Positions 16,916-24,734 of a stretch of 64,000 nucleotides of DNA are shown in pieces. A program made the translations under genes and the position numbers. The notes beneath the pieces are model-generated. The model was not told the origin of the DNA and searched no databases. It saw nothing but the letters and a program-made list of their open reading frames with translations. This stretch comes from CADEDV01 sp964596345 (GTDB taxonomy: Bacteria > Bacteroidota > Bacteroidia > Chitinophagales > Chitinophagaceae): contig CAZQSZ010000003.1 in the NCBI GenBank assembly GCA_964596345.1, positions 248,001-312,000 of the forward strand, given 5' to 3'. The stretch's first letter is position 1; every line of letters starts with the position of its first letter.

Positions 16916-17311
16916 ATGAAACTGGAGTTAATCAGAACATACAATCCCGATGGCGTTAATGGCGAGTTATTGATTGATGGTGTGAAAGTGTGTAACACTA
17001 TTGAGTTGCCATGGAAAGAAAATCAATCAAGGGTTTCCTGCATCCCTGAAGGAAAGTATCAACTGACAAAGCGGTATAGCCTGCGGTTTGGCTGGCATCT
17101 ATTAGTTAACAATGTGGTTAACAGAAACTACATTTTAATTCATGCCTACAACGATGCGGTAAAAGAATCAAAAGGATGTATCGCTCCAGTTTCTGTTTTA
17201 ACGGGTGAAGGAAAAGGCATCAGGTCCCGAGTAGCATTGCAGCTTTTACTGTCAATTGTTTATCCAGAACTGGAAAAAAGAAACAAAATTTTTATCACAA
17301 TTAAAACTTAA
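16916..17311 (+). CDS. DUF5675-family, YkuD-like putative peptidoglycan enzyme
   Basis: 131 residues, beta-rich. The stretch YILIHAYNDAVKESKGCIAP carries a His and an SxGC motif (H81 and C97 by my count), the arrangement of the catalytic His/Ser/Cys of YkuD-type L,D-transpeptidases. DUF5675 proteins are common in phages and mobile elements and are thought to act on the cell wall. No signal peptide is present, which fits release through a holin. It lies 23 bases after the coat-like gene and upstream of two small membrane proteins. Confidence 0.7.
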   Translation: MKLELIRTYNPDGVNGELLIDGVKVCNTIELPWKENQSRVSCIPEGKYQLTKRYSLRFGWHLLVNNVVNRNYILIHAYNDAVKESKGCIAPVSVLTGEGKGIRSRVALQLLLSIVYPELEKRNKIFITIKT

Positions 17312-17440
17312 TCAAATGCTAATTGGAGTATTAAATTTAATATTGAGTTGGCTATCGCTCTAACTTATATTAAGGAAACAATATCTTAAAACCAATACCG
17401 GGTAGTCGTAAAAAGCATCCGGTATTTTAAATCTAATAAA

Positions 17441-17650
17441 ATGAACGAAATTATTAAAAGAGTTCAAACTCCAACACCTAAGTTTTTTAAGAAGTTGCGT
17501 AATATAGGTTTGGTTTTAGCAGCCGTTGCTACAAGTATTGTAGCTGCTCCTGTGGCGTTGCCTGCAGTTGTTATTAAAATTGCCGGTTACCTGGCTGTTG
17601 CCGGTGGTATAGCCGGTGCTGTTAGTCAAACGGCTGTGGAGGGTGAATAA
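17441..17650 (+). CDS. Small two-helix membrane protein, holin-like
   Basis: 69 residues. A basic amphipathic start (about 1-24) is followed by two hydrophobic segments (about 26-46 and 48-62) rich in Ala, Val and Gly. The size and topology fit a holin or a small toxin-like membrane peptide. It overlaps the next gene by one base. The function is inferred from neighbours only. Confidence 0.55.
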   Translation: MNEIIKRVQTPTPKFFKKLRNIGLVLAAVATSIVAAPVALPAVVIKIAGYLAVAGGIAGAVSQTAVEGE

Positions 17651-17832
17651 TGAACAATTATTTCGACACTACCACTAAAGCCGGCACTGCCGGCGGCACA
17701 TTGCTCACCATCTTTGCCAATATCAGCAGTGCGGATTTAATCAAAACAATTATCCTGGCTGCCATTGGTGCAGCGGTGAGTTTTACAGTAACCATATTTT
17801 TAAAAGCACTTATTAAACGACTAAAAAAATAA
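17650..17832 (+). CDS. Small membrane peptide, holin-like
   Basis: 60 residues. One or two hydrophobic segments (about 15-30 and 31-53) and a Lys/Arg-rich tail (KALIKRLKK) resemble class II holins or antiholins. Its start codon overlaps the stop of the preceding gene (TAATG), so the two are co-translated. With the DUF5675 enzyme they make a plausible lysis or export cassette. Confidence 0.55.
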   Translation: MNNYFDTTTKAGTAGGTLLTIFANISSADLIKTIILAAIGAAVSFTVTIFLKALIKRLKK

Positions 17833-17896
17833 TTCTCCCGTTCGTTGTGGTGACCTTCGGTTGAGATTGATAAAGTCCTGGCATTTGCCGGGACTT

Positions 17897-18307
17897 TTAT
17901 TTTAGTACCTGGTACATGAGTGCTTTTTTAGCTTGCTTTATCAATTTGATTTGCTCCATGATGACTTTGCTTTTATCATCTAACAACTGCAGCATGGAAA
18001 TATTTTTATTGAATTGTTCTGGCTGCAGCATAATTTTTTCTAAAGCCATTGCAGCTACTTTTTTTAAATCATCTAACCTGATAAATGAAATAACAGAACC
18101 TGTAAGGAATGGATGAAAAAATGAACCCTGCCATAAGCCATAAAAGAGCCAGTATAATTGCTGCTTTTCTTCTTCCGTTTTGCAGATGCACACAAAACAA
18201 TTAGGACAAGCTGTATCTAAAGGCTTGCCGCTGTTATTCCCTTTTGAAAGAATGAAAAAATGGGGCTTTGAAATTTGCTGATTGAGTTTGTAACATTTAA
18301 TAAGCAT
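17897..18307 (-). CDS. DUF6943-like mobile-element protein
   Basis: The ATG at 18307 (MLIKCYKLNQQ) is chosen because the longer frame to 18346 begins in a GC-rich repeat-like stretch. 136 residues. A CPNCFVCIC cysteine cluster near residue 32 is followed by YWLFYGLWQGSFFHPFLTGSVISFI, a pattern I associate with DUF6943 proteins of Bacteroidota conjugative or integrative elements. Function unknown. The cysteines could bind a metal. It is convergent with the holin-like genes. Confidence 0.55.
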   Translation of the reverse strand: MLIKCYKLNQQISKPHFFILSKGNNSGKPLDTACPNCFVCICKTEEEKQQLYWLFYGLWQGSFFHPFLTGSVISFIRLDDLKKVAAMALEKIMLQPEQFNKNISMLQLLDDKSKVIMEQIKLIKQAKKALMYQVLK

Positions 18308-18403
18308 AGTTTGAGCATTTAATGATGCTCCGCTACGCTCCGCCATATATAAAACCTAAAAGAGAAAGAAAAACCGAAAAAAGAAAAAGAAAGCAATCAC
18401 ATC

Positions 18404-18521
18404 AGGTGGCGTGGCTAAAAAGCCAAAAGGAAACGGAATAAATGATAGCCTTGTGCGGTGGGTTTGTGTTTATGCCGTAGTCTTTTGGCTTTTTTATTGG
18501 AAGGGTTTGTGCCAGCCACCT
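18404..18521. repeat. Long nested inverted repeat (extended hairpin)
   Basis: An outer 7-bp stem AGGTGGC/GCCACCT (18404-18410 with 18515-18521) encloses a 13-bp perfect stem AAAAAGCCAAAAG/CTTTTGGCTTTTT (18417-18429 with 18482-18494). The loop contains most of the 66-bp direct repeat. It could be a processed RNA, a terminator-like element or a DNA site such as an origin of transfer. Confidence 0.6.
18423..18488. repeat. 66-bp direct repeat, copy 1
   Basis: The segment from CCAAAAGG to TCTTTTGG matches 20250-20315 at 63 of 66 bases in the same orientation. Its own ends are inverted (CCAAAAG/CTTTTGG). The two copies enclose YegP and the hairpin-dense non-coding region. Confidence 0.85.
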
Positions 18522-18637
18522 AACTTGCTGCACTTTTTTTGTTTGTGAATAAAATTCAAATTACCAGACCAACCTTTTTTATATTATTACGGTCTGATTG
18601 AATAACATAATTCTATTTACACTTTAAATTCTTTTCA

Positions 18638-18964
18638 ATGGGAAAGTTTGTCATTAAAACCGGAAGTAACGGTCAGTATTATTTCAGCCTTAAAGCAGAT
18701 AACGGTCAAAAGATTTTATCAAGCGAAGGTTATACTACCAAAGCTGCTTGTCAAAATGGAATTGATTCTGTAAAAGCCAATGCAAAGGATGATAGCAAGT
18801 ACGATAAAAAGACTTCAACAAACGGAAAGTACTATTTCAATTTGAAAGCATCTAATGGGCAAATTATTGGTACAAGTGAAATGTACGAAACATCAGCAGG
18901 TAGGGATAATGGTATAGAATCTGTAAAAACGAATGCACCTGGTGCAAGTGTTGTTGAAGAATAG
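18638..18964 (+). CDS. YegP family protein (two DUF1508 repeats)
   Basis: 108 residues made of two tandem copies of the YegP unit: residues 1-48 (FVIKTGSNGQYYFSLKADNG, then AACQNGIDSVKANA) and 56-99 (TSTNGKYYFNLKASNG, then GRDNGIESVKTNA). Each forms a small beta-beta-beta-alpha fold. YegP proteins are small, soluble and of unknown function, widespread in bacteria and often in mobile regions. A short acidic tail ends the protein. It has its own AT-rich promoter region upstream. Confidence 0.88.
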   Translation: MGKFVIKTGSNGQYYFSLKADNGQKILSSEGYTTKAACQNGIDSVKANAKDDSKYDKKTSTNGKYYFNLKASNGQIIGTSEMYETSAGRDNGIESVKTNAPGASVVEE

Positions 18965-19089
18965 TCTGTTGCTGAATAAACTTCATAAGAGTGAGGTCAA
19001 GTGGCTTCACTTTTTTTGTGCCGGTTTGATACAGCCGGGATATTTTCTTCAGATGCACCCGCTAAATTTATTTTACAGTTCAATAATGC

Positions 19090-20175
19090 TTTCCTGGAAG
19101 GGTTGGCAAATTGTGTGCTTGCCTGCCGGTAAAAGCGCCTGCGGCAAAAAAGAAGCAGAGCCGTGCGGCACACTTGTCCGCACTGTAGCGCTGGTGGCGA
19201 GCCGCCATAAGGCACTGGAGAGAGGAACGAACGGAAGTGCCTGCGAGCCCCACGAAGGGGCTGGTCAGTAAAGCAGCAGCCACTTATCGGATTAATGAAA
19301 AGAAGCTTAGCCAAGTGGCTGCTGCGATGCCAGCTCCATAGGATGCCGCCGTAGTATATTTCCCGAAGGGTACGAAGGCGGCAGAACTATGCAAGTGAAC
19401 CTTAGCGGTGCTTTGCGAAATGAGGTACGAATGAGCAATTAGCAGCCGCAAGGTGAACGCAGCCGAAGTGGGCGGCCGGCGAGCCAAATTATAGGCAGCG
19501 GGTGGACTGAACGCTACTGAAGTGAATGAATGACGTAGTGAAGCGGAATGAAACCCAGTGAGTATTGTAGCGTTGGCTTGCGAAAAGGTATGTGGCTACA
19601 TGTGATTTGATTTGTGTGTTGGCAATGTAGACCATGCCTTGAAGCAAATGAATAGCTACGAACGAGGTGTAATGAAGCATAACGAAGGAAGTAATGAACA
19701 AAGTGGCGTGAAGGACACAGTAGCTGCCCGAACGAAGGCGAAGGAACTGCAAGCAGTATGACAAACCTGCGATAGCAGCCCGAAGGGCATTGCAGTTGCT
19801 GGCATACCATAAAAGTATTTTAATGGAGTTATGCCAGGTACTGCAATGGTTTGGCGTATCTGCTTGCTGACGCCGCCGTAGTGAGACCTTTTTACCGGCG
19901 AAGCGTTGGGTCTGTGCGGTGGGCAAATCTTGCTTATGCAGAGGAACGGAATAAGCAATCATAAAAGAATCGTGGCGAAGCCACACAACTTCCGTCAAAG
20001 TACCAGCTATAAAGCCGGTACGATACGATGAACCCATGCAAGATGCACCAACGGAACACCTGCAACAACAGGACAACGATACACTACATGAACAAGGCTG
20101 CAATGATGACAACCTGTAACTAAAAAAGAAACCCACTGCCTGCGACGGCGACCAGGAAAAGGAAATAAAGCTGAC
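19090..20175. ncRNA. Candidate large structured non-coding RNA or hairpin array
   Basis: At least nine perfect stems are visible. They include 13 bp GCAGCAGCCACTT (19273-19285) with 19313-19325; 7 bp AGGCACT (19211-19217) with 19237-19243; 8 bp CTGGCATA (19799-19806) with 19830-19837; 8 bp AACGCTAC (19510-19517) with 19567-19574; 6 bp GCTTAT (19932-19937) with 19951-19956; 5 bp GTGGC around a GAA loop (19972-19984); and 5 bp AGCCC around CACGAA (19247-19262). Many loops contain GAA. This density without coding potential is like giant structured RNAs found in phages and mobile elements, but no known family is recognised and the strand is undetermined. Confidence 0.35.
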
Positions 20176-20249
20176 ATAACAATACATTTAAAATGAAAAA
20201 ATAAAATAACATGCATCTGTCAGCGAAGGGAAACGGGTGTTTTTGCACT

Positions 20250-20315
20250 CCAAAAGGAAACGGAATAAAAGATAGCCTTGTGTGTTGGGTTTGTGTTTAT
20301 GCCGTAGTCTTTTGG
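20250..20315. repeat. 66-bp direct repeat, copy 2
   Basis: Three mismatches to 18423-18488. Here the flanking bases do not extend the inverted ends, so only the 7-bp CCAAAAG/CTTTTGG stem is present. Confidence 0.85.
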
Positions 20316-20507
20316 ATGCCCCGTTTTCCCGGAGCTATCTTGCATGTGTATTTAATTTTTTTAAATGGATTGTTGCAGTTGAAGTTTACTGTCGCAGTAT
20401 CGCAGTTGGTTGTTGATTATGGAAACAAAATTGATGCCTATTGATATGCTGTACAAGAGTGCGACGCAACGATAATGCCATGAAAAACTGAAGCTAGTAT
20501 CAAAAAA

Positions 20508-21965
20508 TTAGAACTGGCTTTCGTCAGGAAGTATGTCCAGTTGCAAATGTTTATCTTTTAAGTATGATATAGACATTTCGGAAGGATGAAAATGTTTATT
20601 AATAGCTTGCTCCATGAGCATTACACTTTCGGCAGGATTATCTAAGGCGTTAAGTTCTTTTCCTTTCAGAAGGATTTCTTTTAAAGTAGCTTTCCCTTCT
20701 TTTATTGCTTGCATCATGTAATCCCAATTTTCAATGCTGATAAAAACTAAATTCTGAGGTGGTAAAATTGCTATCTCAATTGAGTTTTGCAGGCAATAAG
20801 TTTCAATGGGTTCTTTCATAAATTCTTCCCAGGCATCAGCTCCAAATCCTAAATACATTTCTTTGTACGTTATGATGATGCCGTAATATTCCTGAGTAGG
20901 GTTTACTTTAAAAGCGGTTTCTAAGAGTTGAGTGTATGCCTTGATAATTGTCTTATCCAAATCCTTGACAAGAATATCATTAGTACGCAGCACCCCGGCA
21001 CGGGGGTTTAGCTCTATTGCTTTTACTTCTACAAGTATATCTGATTCAATTAAAAAATCGGCTACTTTTCCTTCCGGGTATTTAGCTTTTAGCACCGTAT
21101 CATTTTCAAAAAGAATTTTATTTTCAGTCAAACCCAATTCAACGTATTTATTTAAGCGGCTGCCAAACTCTTCAGGAAATTCAGGAGAGTTCTCTTTAAG
21201 ATAGTTGTAAATAAAGTGCTTGATTGTTTGAGTAAATATTTGTTTATGAGGAATCCTGTATTGGTTGCGGAAAAGAATAAACGGTTTTAGTGTAAAGAAA
21301 TTTGTTTCATACAACTGCAACACTTCATTGTTGAGCTTCTGCAGTTTTTCAAAATCACTACGGCTTTTCAGTGTAAGTAAATTCAGGTACTTTTCTAACT
21401 CATCATTTGCCCATTTTGATTTAAACAAAGTAAAATAGCTTTCAAATAAGTCTCCATCATAACGAATATCTGGCCTCACCATTTCAAAATTGAAAAAGAA
21501 AAAAGTAAAATAACTGTATTCAAGAAATGATTTAAGATTAATACTTGTTAACCGTTTAAACTCATTTTCAATATCAAACTTTGACCGCAGTTGCAGATAT
21601 AACACCATCTGCCGGGAAAGTATGGAATTGTGAAACTTGTCCTGAAGCGGAAATTGCTGATTCGCAATAATCTTAAAAGATTGATTGACCTGGCTGCGGT
21701 GTTTAAAACTTATACCACTGTACTTTGTTTCAAACTGCCTGATTAATTCAAGTAACTGATTGTATTCATGCTCCTTTATCGGGCTTCTTAATATGCTATC
21801 TGTTGTGTGAATATATGACCATTTGATAAGGGTAAGCAAATTCCATATAGGATAACCCTTATCATCTCTACGTTGTACTTCATTCAGTAATTCAAGTGTT
21901 TTATGAATAATTGATGAAAGCCGGTGCTTTTGTATTCTACCCTTAATTAAACCAAAATCAATCAT
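20508..21965 (-). CDS. Putative PD-(D/E)XK-type nuclease, partner of the helicase
   Basis: 485 residues. The first 270 are helical and unrecognised. The second half has a restriction-nuclease-like core: D303 in ADFL, then E313 and K315 in LVEVKAIEL, preceded by a strand and followed by a helical segment. This is the D...ExK pattern of PD-(D/E)XK enzymes. It starts 10 bases after the helicase gene and must share its transcript. A helicase with a nuclease in a mobile element suggests anti-phage defence, but I cannot assign it to a named system. Confidence 0.6.
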   Translation of the reverse strand: MIDFGLIKGRIQKHRLSSIIHKTLELLNEVQRRDDKGYPIWNLLTLIKWSYIHTTDSILRSPIKEHEYNQLLELIRQFETKYSGISFKHRSQVNQSFKIIANQQFPLQDKFHNSILSRQMVLYLQLRSKFDIENEFKRLTSINLKSFLEYSYFTFFFFNFEMVRPDIRYDGDLFESYFTLFKSKWANDELEKYLNLLTLKSRSDFEKLQKLNNEVLQLYETNFFTLKPFILFRNQYRIPHKQIFTQTIKHFIYNYLKENSPEFPEEFGSRLNKYVELGLTENKILFENDTVLKAKYPEGKVADFLIESDILVEVKAIELNPRAGVLRTNDILVKDLDKTIIKAYTQLLETAFKVNPTQEYYGIIITYKEMYLGFGADAWEEFMKEPIETYCLQNSIEIAILPPQNLVFISIENWDYMMQAIKEGKATLKEILLKGKELNALDNPAESVMLMEQAINKHFHPSEMSISYLKDKHLQLDILPDESQF

Positions 21966-21975
21966 GTTTGTTCTT

Positions 21976-23439
21976 CTATTGCTGGAACAATGTTTTTTCT
22001 TCGTTATACCAATAACCTTTTTTAAACTGTTTATCTACTGGTGCTTTTTCATTGAAAGCATTCAGCCGCTTTTTGATGTACGCAAATTCATATTTTGATA
22101 TAGCTATGGTTCTTTCATCCAGTAATGTTTTATAAGCAAAATATGATGATAGGAGATTATGACCCTTAGCCCTTGAATTAACAAGAATGGTTTCAAATTC
22201 AAACAGCCTTTTGATTTCAAATGTAAGCGGCACAAGTTTTAAACCTTTTATTTCAATAGGTCGCTTTCTGTTTATTTCCCGGATTGTTCCTTCTTCGTCA
22301 AGGGCTACTTCTTTTATTTGCCGCAAGTCGTTTTTATTTTTCTTTTTTGTGCTTTGTAAAGTCCATTCCCTATCTACAGTTGATAGCCCATGTTCAAGCC
22401 ATAAACCAGCATTATCTAATATTATCCCTTCTTTTTTATTTTTTGAAAGCCGCATAACTCTCCCTACCATTTGCAGGTAAAGTGACAATGACTTAGTTGG
22501 CCTTGCTAACTGCACTACTTCACATTCTGGAAAATCAAAACCTTCAGTTATTATTTCAACATTGCTAACTACTTTAATCTTGCCTGCTTTAAAATCATTA
22601 AGTATTGCAGTTCTTTCACTTTTTGGTGTCGTGGCATCAATGTGTGCTGCAGAAATGTTTTCTTCATTATATCGCTTTACAATACTTTGGCTATGCTCTA
22701 CATCAACTGCAAATACTATTGCTGTTTTACCCAACGCTTTTTCTTTATAACTTTCTATCAAGTCTGACATGATGGAATTATCCATCATTACACCGGAAAG
22801 CATTTTTGTAACATAGTCCCCTTGCTTTTGTTTTACGTCAGAAAGATTTGGATTGGAGCAAACCAGATGTGTAATCGGACACAAATATCCCTGCTCAATA
22901 AATTTTTGAGTGGACATAGAAACTATCAGTTCATCAAACAAATCATCAAAACCTTCGCCGCTTAAACGTACCGGTGTTGCCGTTACACCTAAAAACTTTG
23001 CATTTGGATAGATATTCCAAAGCTTTTTATAAGTATCAGCTTTTGCATGATGGCATTCGTCAATAATAATCAAATTAGCTTCCGGGTGTTCTCTCCTGGA
23101 AAGTGTTTGTATTGATGCCACCTGAACTGTTTGAGTATAATCGGCTTTCACTCCGGCAAGAATGTGGCCCACCGGAACATTTCTTGCTGTCAGCTTTTCC
23201 GTAATCTGCTCCACCAATTCTTTGCGATGAACTACGATTAATATCCGCCGGTTATTGTCAAAACCAAGTTTTACAATCTGTGAAAACAAAACAGTTTTCC
23301 CCGTTCCGGTCGGCATTTGAAAAAGAATACTTCTTTTGCCTTGTTTCCAGCAGTTAAAGATTTTGTGAATCCCGTCAGTTTGGTATAATCGTAATTCTGC
23401 CAAATAAAAATTTCTATCTATTTGTTTCAATATCAGCAT
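21976..23439 (-). CDS. Superfamily 2 DEAD/DEAH-type helicase
   Basis: 487 residues. All core motifs are visible: Q-like LRLYQ near residue 17, Walker A PTGTGKT (43-49), DECH (127-130), TATP (153-156), a C-terminal RecA domain with EGFDFPECEVVQLARPTKS, and motif VI QMVGRVMRLSK. It has the compact SSL2/ResIII layout with no extra nuclease domain, so the nuclease function is supplied by the downstream gene. It is divergent from the AAA ATPase/protease operon across a 196-base gap. Confidence 0.85.
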   Translation of the reverse strand: MLILKQIDRNFYLAELRLYQTDGIHKIFNCWKQGKRSILFQMPTGTGKTVLFSQIVKLGFDNNRRILIVVHRKELVEQITEKLTARNVPVGHILAGVKADYTQTVQVASIQTLSRREHPEANLIIIDECHHAKADTYKKLWNIYPNAKFLGVTATPVRLSGEGFDDLFDELIVSMSTQKFIEQGYLCPITHLVCSNPNLSDVKQKQGDYVTKMLSGVMMDNSIMSDLIESYKEKALGKTAIVFAVDVEHSQSIVKRYNEENISAAHIDATTPKSERTAILNDFKAGKIKVVSNVEIITEGFDFPECEVVQLARPTKSLSLYLQMVGRVMRLSKNKKEGIILDNAGLWLEHGLSTVDREWTLQSTKKKNKNDLRQIKEVALDEEGTIREINRKRPIEIKGLKLVPLTFEIKRLFEFETILVNSRAKGHNLLSSYFAYKTLLDERTIAISKYEFAYIKKRLNAFNEKAPVDKQFKKGYWYNEEKTLFQQ

Positions 23440-23537
23440 TTAATAAGAGTTTTAGGGTATCAGTTTTTCCACATTGGCAAAAGTTTTCGCTGCACGGCAA
23501 AATTATTACGGAATTACCGATTTTAATACGCAAGATG

Positions 23538-23550
23538 GTATTTAAAATAC
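23538..23550. promoter_or_regulatory. Palindromic operator candidate between helicase and AAA ATPase operons
   Basis: GTATTT and AAATAC flank one central A. The same half-sites form the core of the palindrome at 27118-27135 upstream of the CBASS operon. Its location in a divergent promoter region fits a shared regulator of the defence modules. Confidence 0.4.
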
Positions 23551-23635
23551 GATTTTTGATAGAATTTTTCATTTTATTTGTTTTTTATTCCAAATTGTCT
23601 CATTTTTGTATCACAAAACGAAAAAATAATACGCC

Positions 23636-24730
23636 ATGTATACCGAAATATTACGAATAATAGAAGGCGGGTTAGCTAAAGACCCCAAAAAGGTGTACAA
23701 CTATTCAAGATTGCTGGCTGATAAGCTTGATAAAGATGGCGACAATAAGATGGCTAAAATGATTTTGAGAGCCATTGATAATGGGCCTGCTACAACAGTA
23801 ACTATGGATGAGTTGTTAACCACCCCTGTGGACCAGGAAAGCAGATTAAGTATTGTTGATGTGGAAGTTCCTTCAAAGGAACAAACACTAATAGTGCTTC
23901 CCAAACTTGTTGATAACAAGATTGAGGATTTTATTAATGTTGTTAAACACCAAAGGCAGTTAATAAAGGGTGGTGTTGAAATGTCAAACACTTTGCTGCT
24001 TTATGGTAAACCTGGTTGCGGCAAGACAACTGTTGCAAAATATATTTCTGAAAAAACAGGATTGCCGCTGGTGATAGCAAGGTTTGATGCTATTGTTTCA
24101 TCATTGCTTGGTAACACAGCAAAGAACATCAGAAAGATTTTTGATTTTGCAGATAACAAACCCTGCATTCTCTTTCTTGACGAATTTGATGCAATTGCCA
24201 AAGCAAGGGATGACCAGTATGAGTTAGGTGAATTAAAACGGGTTATTAATAGCCTTCTTCAAAATATTGATGCCTTTGCAAAGCATAATATTCTTATTGC
24301 TGCTACCAATCATCCCGAACTACTTGACAAGGCTATTTGGAGAAGATTCAACACTGTCATAGAAATTGGGGCACCACAAGATGGAGAGATTGTTGAACTT
24401 GTAAAGACTTTTACAGATGGATTTAATACAGACTTTAGCAGTGATGAAAAACGAACTGACAAACTTATTAAGTTACTGGAAGGAAAAACACCTTCTGATA
24501 TTAAAAGTATTGTGAACAATGCAAAAGCCCAGGCAATAATAAACGGCAGAGATATACTTGCCTACGAAGATTTACTGGTAGAGCTATTTGAATTTAATCA
24601 TCATGGGGATTTAACTATTGATAAATTGGTTGAGTTTCTTAATGACAATGGAATACCACAAGCTGCTATAGCTGAAAGGATGAAGGTTTCAGTAAGGCAG
24701 GTAAGAAATTATTTAAACAAACAATCTTAA
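23636..24730 (+). CDS. AAA+ ATPase with C-terminal helix-turn-helix, partner of the subtilase
   Basis: 364 residues. After a helical N-terminal domain, the AAA module has Walker A GKPGCGKT (124-131), Walker B CILFLDEFD (178-186), sensor 1 AATNHPE and an arginine-finger region WRRFN. The last 35 residues, from IDKLVEFLNDNG, form a helix-turn-helix (AAIAERMKVSVRQVRNYL) that could bind DNA. It resembles FtsH/Bcs1-like single-AAA ATPases. It ends 4 bases before the S8 peptidase gene. Such AAA/subtilase pairs recur in bacterial islands and are predicted conflict systems, in which the ATPase would sense or feed the protease. Confidence 0.85.
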   Translation: MYTEILRIIEGGLAKDPKKVYNYSRLLADKLDKDGDNKMAKMILRAIDNGPATTVTMDELLTTPVDQESRLSIVDVEVPSKEQTLIVLPKLVDNKIEDFINVVKHQRQLIKGGVEMSNTLLLYGKPGCGKTTVAKYISEKTGLPLVIARFDAIVSSLLGNTAKNIRKIFDFADNKPCILFLDEFDAIAKARDDQYELGELKRVINSLLQNIDAFAKHNILIAATNHPELLDKAIWRRFNTVIEIGAPQDGEIVELVKTFTDGFNTDFSSDEKRTDKLIKLLEGKTPSDIKSIVNNAKAQAIINGRDILAYEDLLVELFEFNHHGDLTIDKLVEFLNDNGIPQAAIAERMKVSVRQVRNYLNKQS

Positions 24731-24734
24731 AGCA

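Larger units (their letters stand above)
18965..20507. other. 1.5-kb stretch without a convincing gene
   Basis: No frame here reads like protein. Those that are open (for example 19489-20187 on the minus strand) are Ser/Cys/Phe-rich and look like the reverse of purine-rich sequence. It is richer in G+C than its surroundings and full of perfect hairpins (see the ncRNA candidate). Its right part contains the second 66-bp repeat. Confidence 0.6.

Noticed and set aside
17329..17342. TATTAAATTTAATA palindrome
   Set aside because: Fully AT and within an AT-rich gap, so likely chance. It does not share the GTATTT/AAATAC half-sites.
19489..20187. 232-residue minus-strand frame in the hairpin region
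   Set aside because: Ser/Cys/Phe-rich and without domain pattern. It mirrors purine-rich structured sequence on the other strand, so it is more likely a chance frame.
20211..20444. 77-residue frame over the second 66-bp repeat
   Set aside because: It runs through the repeat and has no protein-like pattern or match to copy 1 in the same frame.
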